Source: CAIVSN01 sp031539165 (GTDB taxonomy: Bacteria; Patescibacteriota; Gracilibacteria; BD1-5; UBA2023). Taken from it: 7,372 bases of DNA. Position numbers and translations under genes: made by a program. Below the pieces are notes generated by a model that had not been told where the DNA came from, searched no databases, and saw nothing but the letters and a program-made list of their open reading frames with translations. Where the stretch lies: contig JAVKLK010000020.1 in the NCBI GenBank assembly GCA_031539165.1, forward strand, positions 1 to 7,372, given 5' to 3'. This document shows, in pieces, positions 6,477 to 7,372 of the stretch (positions are counted from its first letter, which is position 1; the number at the start of each line of letters is the position of its first letter).

Positions 6477-7250
6477 TTAGTAGGGGAGAAGTGTCGTACT
6501 ATTGTCCGTAACAGCAGCAGTTCCTGCACCTGTCTGCTTAATGAGTCCTGCGACTTCATTTGGCAGTGTGAGAGAAAGAGTGATGGTACTTCCCGTACCT
6601 GGACTCGGAGTAATCGTGAGCGAAAGTCCATCACCAGAAATATTATTGATGGTTCCACTTCCGAACGCTCCACCAGTAATCGTAACAACATCACCACGTT
6701 CAAATTTAGCAATATTTGCAGAATTAATAGTGAACACTCCTGTGGAGCCAGTAGCAGTGATGGAAGATACTCCTGACCGAGCAATATAGTTTCCTGATAC
6801 AGTTGAAACTGGCTGTCCTCCGGCTTCTAGCTTTGCAGCAACCTGAAATGCTCCTGCCTGAAGGGTAGTTCCTCCAATTCTGTATTCTGTATTTTGGGGA
6901 TCCTTAAATTTGGACGGATCAATTCCGAGTGTTGCATAGTTTGGAGTTCCTGAATCATAATTCACCGTATAGTTCAGAGTTTGTCCGGAGATACCACTTC
7001 CAGTAGTCGCCATACGCGAACCAGCAGTAGTTCCATTCGCAACAAACCATACATACTTCACTCCTTCTGTGGTCTTCGTGCTTACTGCTGTGGAAATAGA
7101 TCGCATGTCAGCAGTGCGCTTACTGTCTCGAGCATTAGCGGAATATCCCTGAAGAGAGAGGAATCCAATCGTACCGAGAATAGCGAGGATCGTAATTACT
7201 ACGATAAGCTCGACGAGGGTGAAACCCTGACGGTTTTGATATGATTTCAT
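6477..7250 (-). CDS. Type IV pilin / type II pseudopilin-like protein
   Basis: A 257-residue prepilin. The leader MKSYQNRQG is cut between Gly9 and Phe10, then FTLVELIVVITILAILGTI carries Glu14, the mature Glu5 needed for assembly. ARDSKRTADMRSI after the hydrophobic helix is a phrase common in Patescibacteria pilins (recalled, not searched). The exported part is rich in Gly, Ser and Thr and probably beta-stranded; residues about 170-225 (ERGDVVTITGG, INNISGDGLSLTITPSPG) resemble a small beta-barrel module. The protein ends in LLPY. The ATG at 7250 is chosen because it gives a normal short leader; a longer reading from a GTG at 7316 runs through the upstream hairpin. GGAGGAGGG lies about 27-35 nt upstream, too far for a normal Shine-Dalgarno. 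The gene stands between two terminators, so it is probably expressed alone. No TGA occurs among 33 glycines. Confidence 0.9.
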   Translation of the reverse strand: MKSYQNRQGFTLVELIVVITILAILGTIGFLSLQGYSANARDSKRTADMRSISTAVSTKTTEGVKYVWFVANGTTAGSRMATTGSGISGQTLNYTVNYDSGTPNYATLGIDPSKFKDPQNTEYRIGGTTLQAGAFQVAAKLEAGGQPVSTVSGNYIARSGVSSITATGSTGVFTINSANIAKFERGDVVTITGGAFGSGTINNISGDGLSLTITPSPGTGSTITLSLTLPNEVAGLIKQTGAGTAAVTDNSTTLLPY

Positions 7251-7280
7251 GGGTTTTGAGTAAGTGATAGCCCTCCTCCA

Positions 7281-7313
7281 AAACCGCCCGGAAGGTAATC
7301 TCCCGGGCGGTTT
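7281..7313 (-). terminator. GC-rich hairpin terminator upstream of the right-hand prepilin gene
   Basis: Perfect 11-bp stem, AAACCGCCCGG (7281-7291) pairing with CCGGGCGGTTT (7303-7313), with an 11-nt loop. On the minus strand it ends in TTTT, so it probably terminates a gene lying beyond the right edge. It starts 31 nt before the prepilin ATG, and no promoter is clear in that gap, so a role as a 5' leader structure of the prepilin gene is also possible. Confidence 0.7.
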
Positions 7314-7352
7314 CACCGCCTTGCCGATACCTCAAGGTTAAGAGAGGGTTGC

Positions 7353-7372
7353 GGGGGGGGGGGGGGGGGGGG
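7353..7372. repeat. Terminal run of 20 G, probable artefact
   Basis: The window ends in 20 consecutive G. A contig that stops in a long pure G run most often reflects the dark-cycle poly-G of two-colour Illumina chemistry, or collapse at a homopolymer. The sequence just inside it (7314-7352) shows no supported gene. Confidence 0.7.

Noticed and set aside
6477..7250. Prepilin as target of a diversity-generating retroelement
   Set aside because: No template repeat, reverse transcriptase or adenine-biased variable repeat pair is seen in the window.
7314..7352. tRNA or end of a gene at the right edge, including a hoped-for tRNA-Gly(UCA)
   Set aside because: No T-loop GTTCRANNC, no acceptor stem and no CCA end fit; the stretch is too short to support any call.
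1..7372. TGA read as tryptophan (code 4)
   Set aside because: TGA codons align to conserved glycines, and TGG is used for tryptophan in lgt, lspA and the leftmost gene.
1..7372. CRISPR array, insertion sequence or attachment site
   Set aside because: No regularly spaced repeats, transposase motifs or terminal inverted repeats were seen around the foreign-looking lipoprotein gene.

Overview
All genes read on the minus strand, so the window is described right to left. The decisive property is the genetic code. Read with the standard code, lgt breaks at four in-frame TGA codons, lspA at one, and the leftmost gene at three. Read as glycine, all three become intact. At least three of these TGAs fall exactly on family-conserved glycines: the NxG-x-AFG motif of LspA, and the PDAQL-G and VPxxxx-G positions of Lgt. 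Tryptophan is encoded by TGG in the same genes, and no recognised gene needs TGA as a stop (terminators are TAA or TAG). This is genetic code 25, known from the candidate phyla Gracilibacteria (BD1-5) and Absconditabacteria (SR1), and the host is almost certainly one of them. The two pseudopilins of the type common in Patescibacteria agree with this.

Layout, right to left. A 20-base G run at the right edge is probably a sequencing or assembly artefact. Next comes a GC-rich hairpin terminator, a first type IV/type II prepilin-like gene, and a bidirectional terminator. A promoter then precedes a compact cluster: second prepilin-like gene, clpP, lspA, a six-helix membrane protein of unknown function, an AMMECR1-domain protein, and lgt. 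Three of the junctions are only one nucleotide (stop-N-ATG), one is a 9-nt gap and one a probable 50-nt overlap. Shine-Dalgarno sequences are not seen there.

After lgt there is a 154-nt spacer with an AT-rich palindrome. Then comes a 512-residue lipoprotein gene that looks foreign: higher GC, GGT/GGC-rich glycine codons, no TGA-glycine among 62 glycines, a clear Shine-Dalgarno, its own terminator, and a protein style typical of Proteobacteria. Code-25 genes lie on both sides of it, which favours horizontal acquisition over a chimeric contig. The left end holds a partial gene for a predicted exported protein, again with TGA-glycine codons, with its own promoter.

Functionally, the window joins the two core lipoprotein-processing enzymes (Lgt attaches the lipid, LspA cleaves the signal peptide) with a lipoprotein substrate, two secreted pilin-like proteins and the ClpP protease: an envelope and protein-quality cluster. 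The family assignments for clpP, lspA, lgt, AMMECR1 and the prepilins are strong. The membrane protein and the leftmost gene are not recognised.
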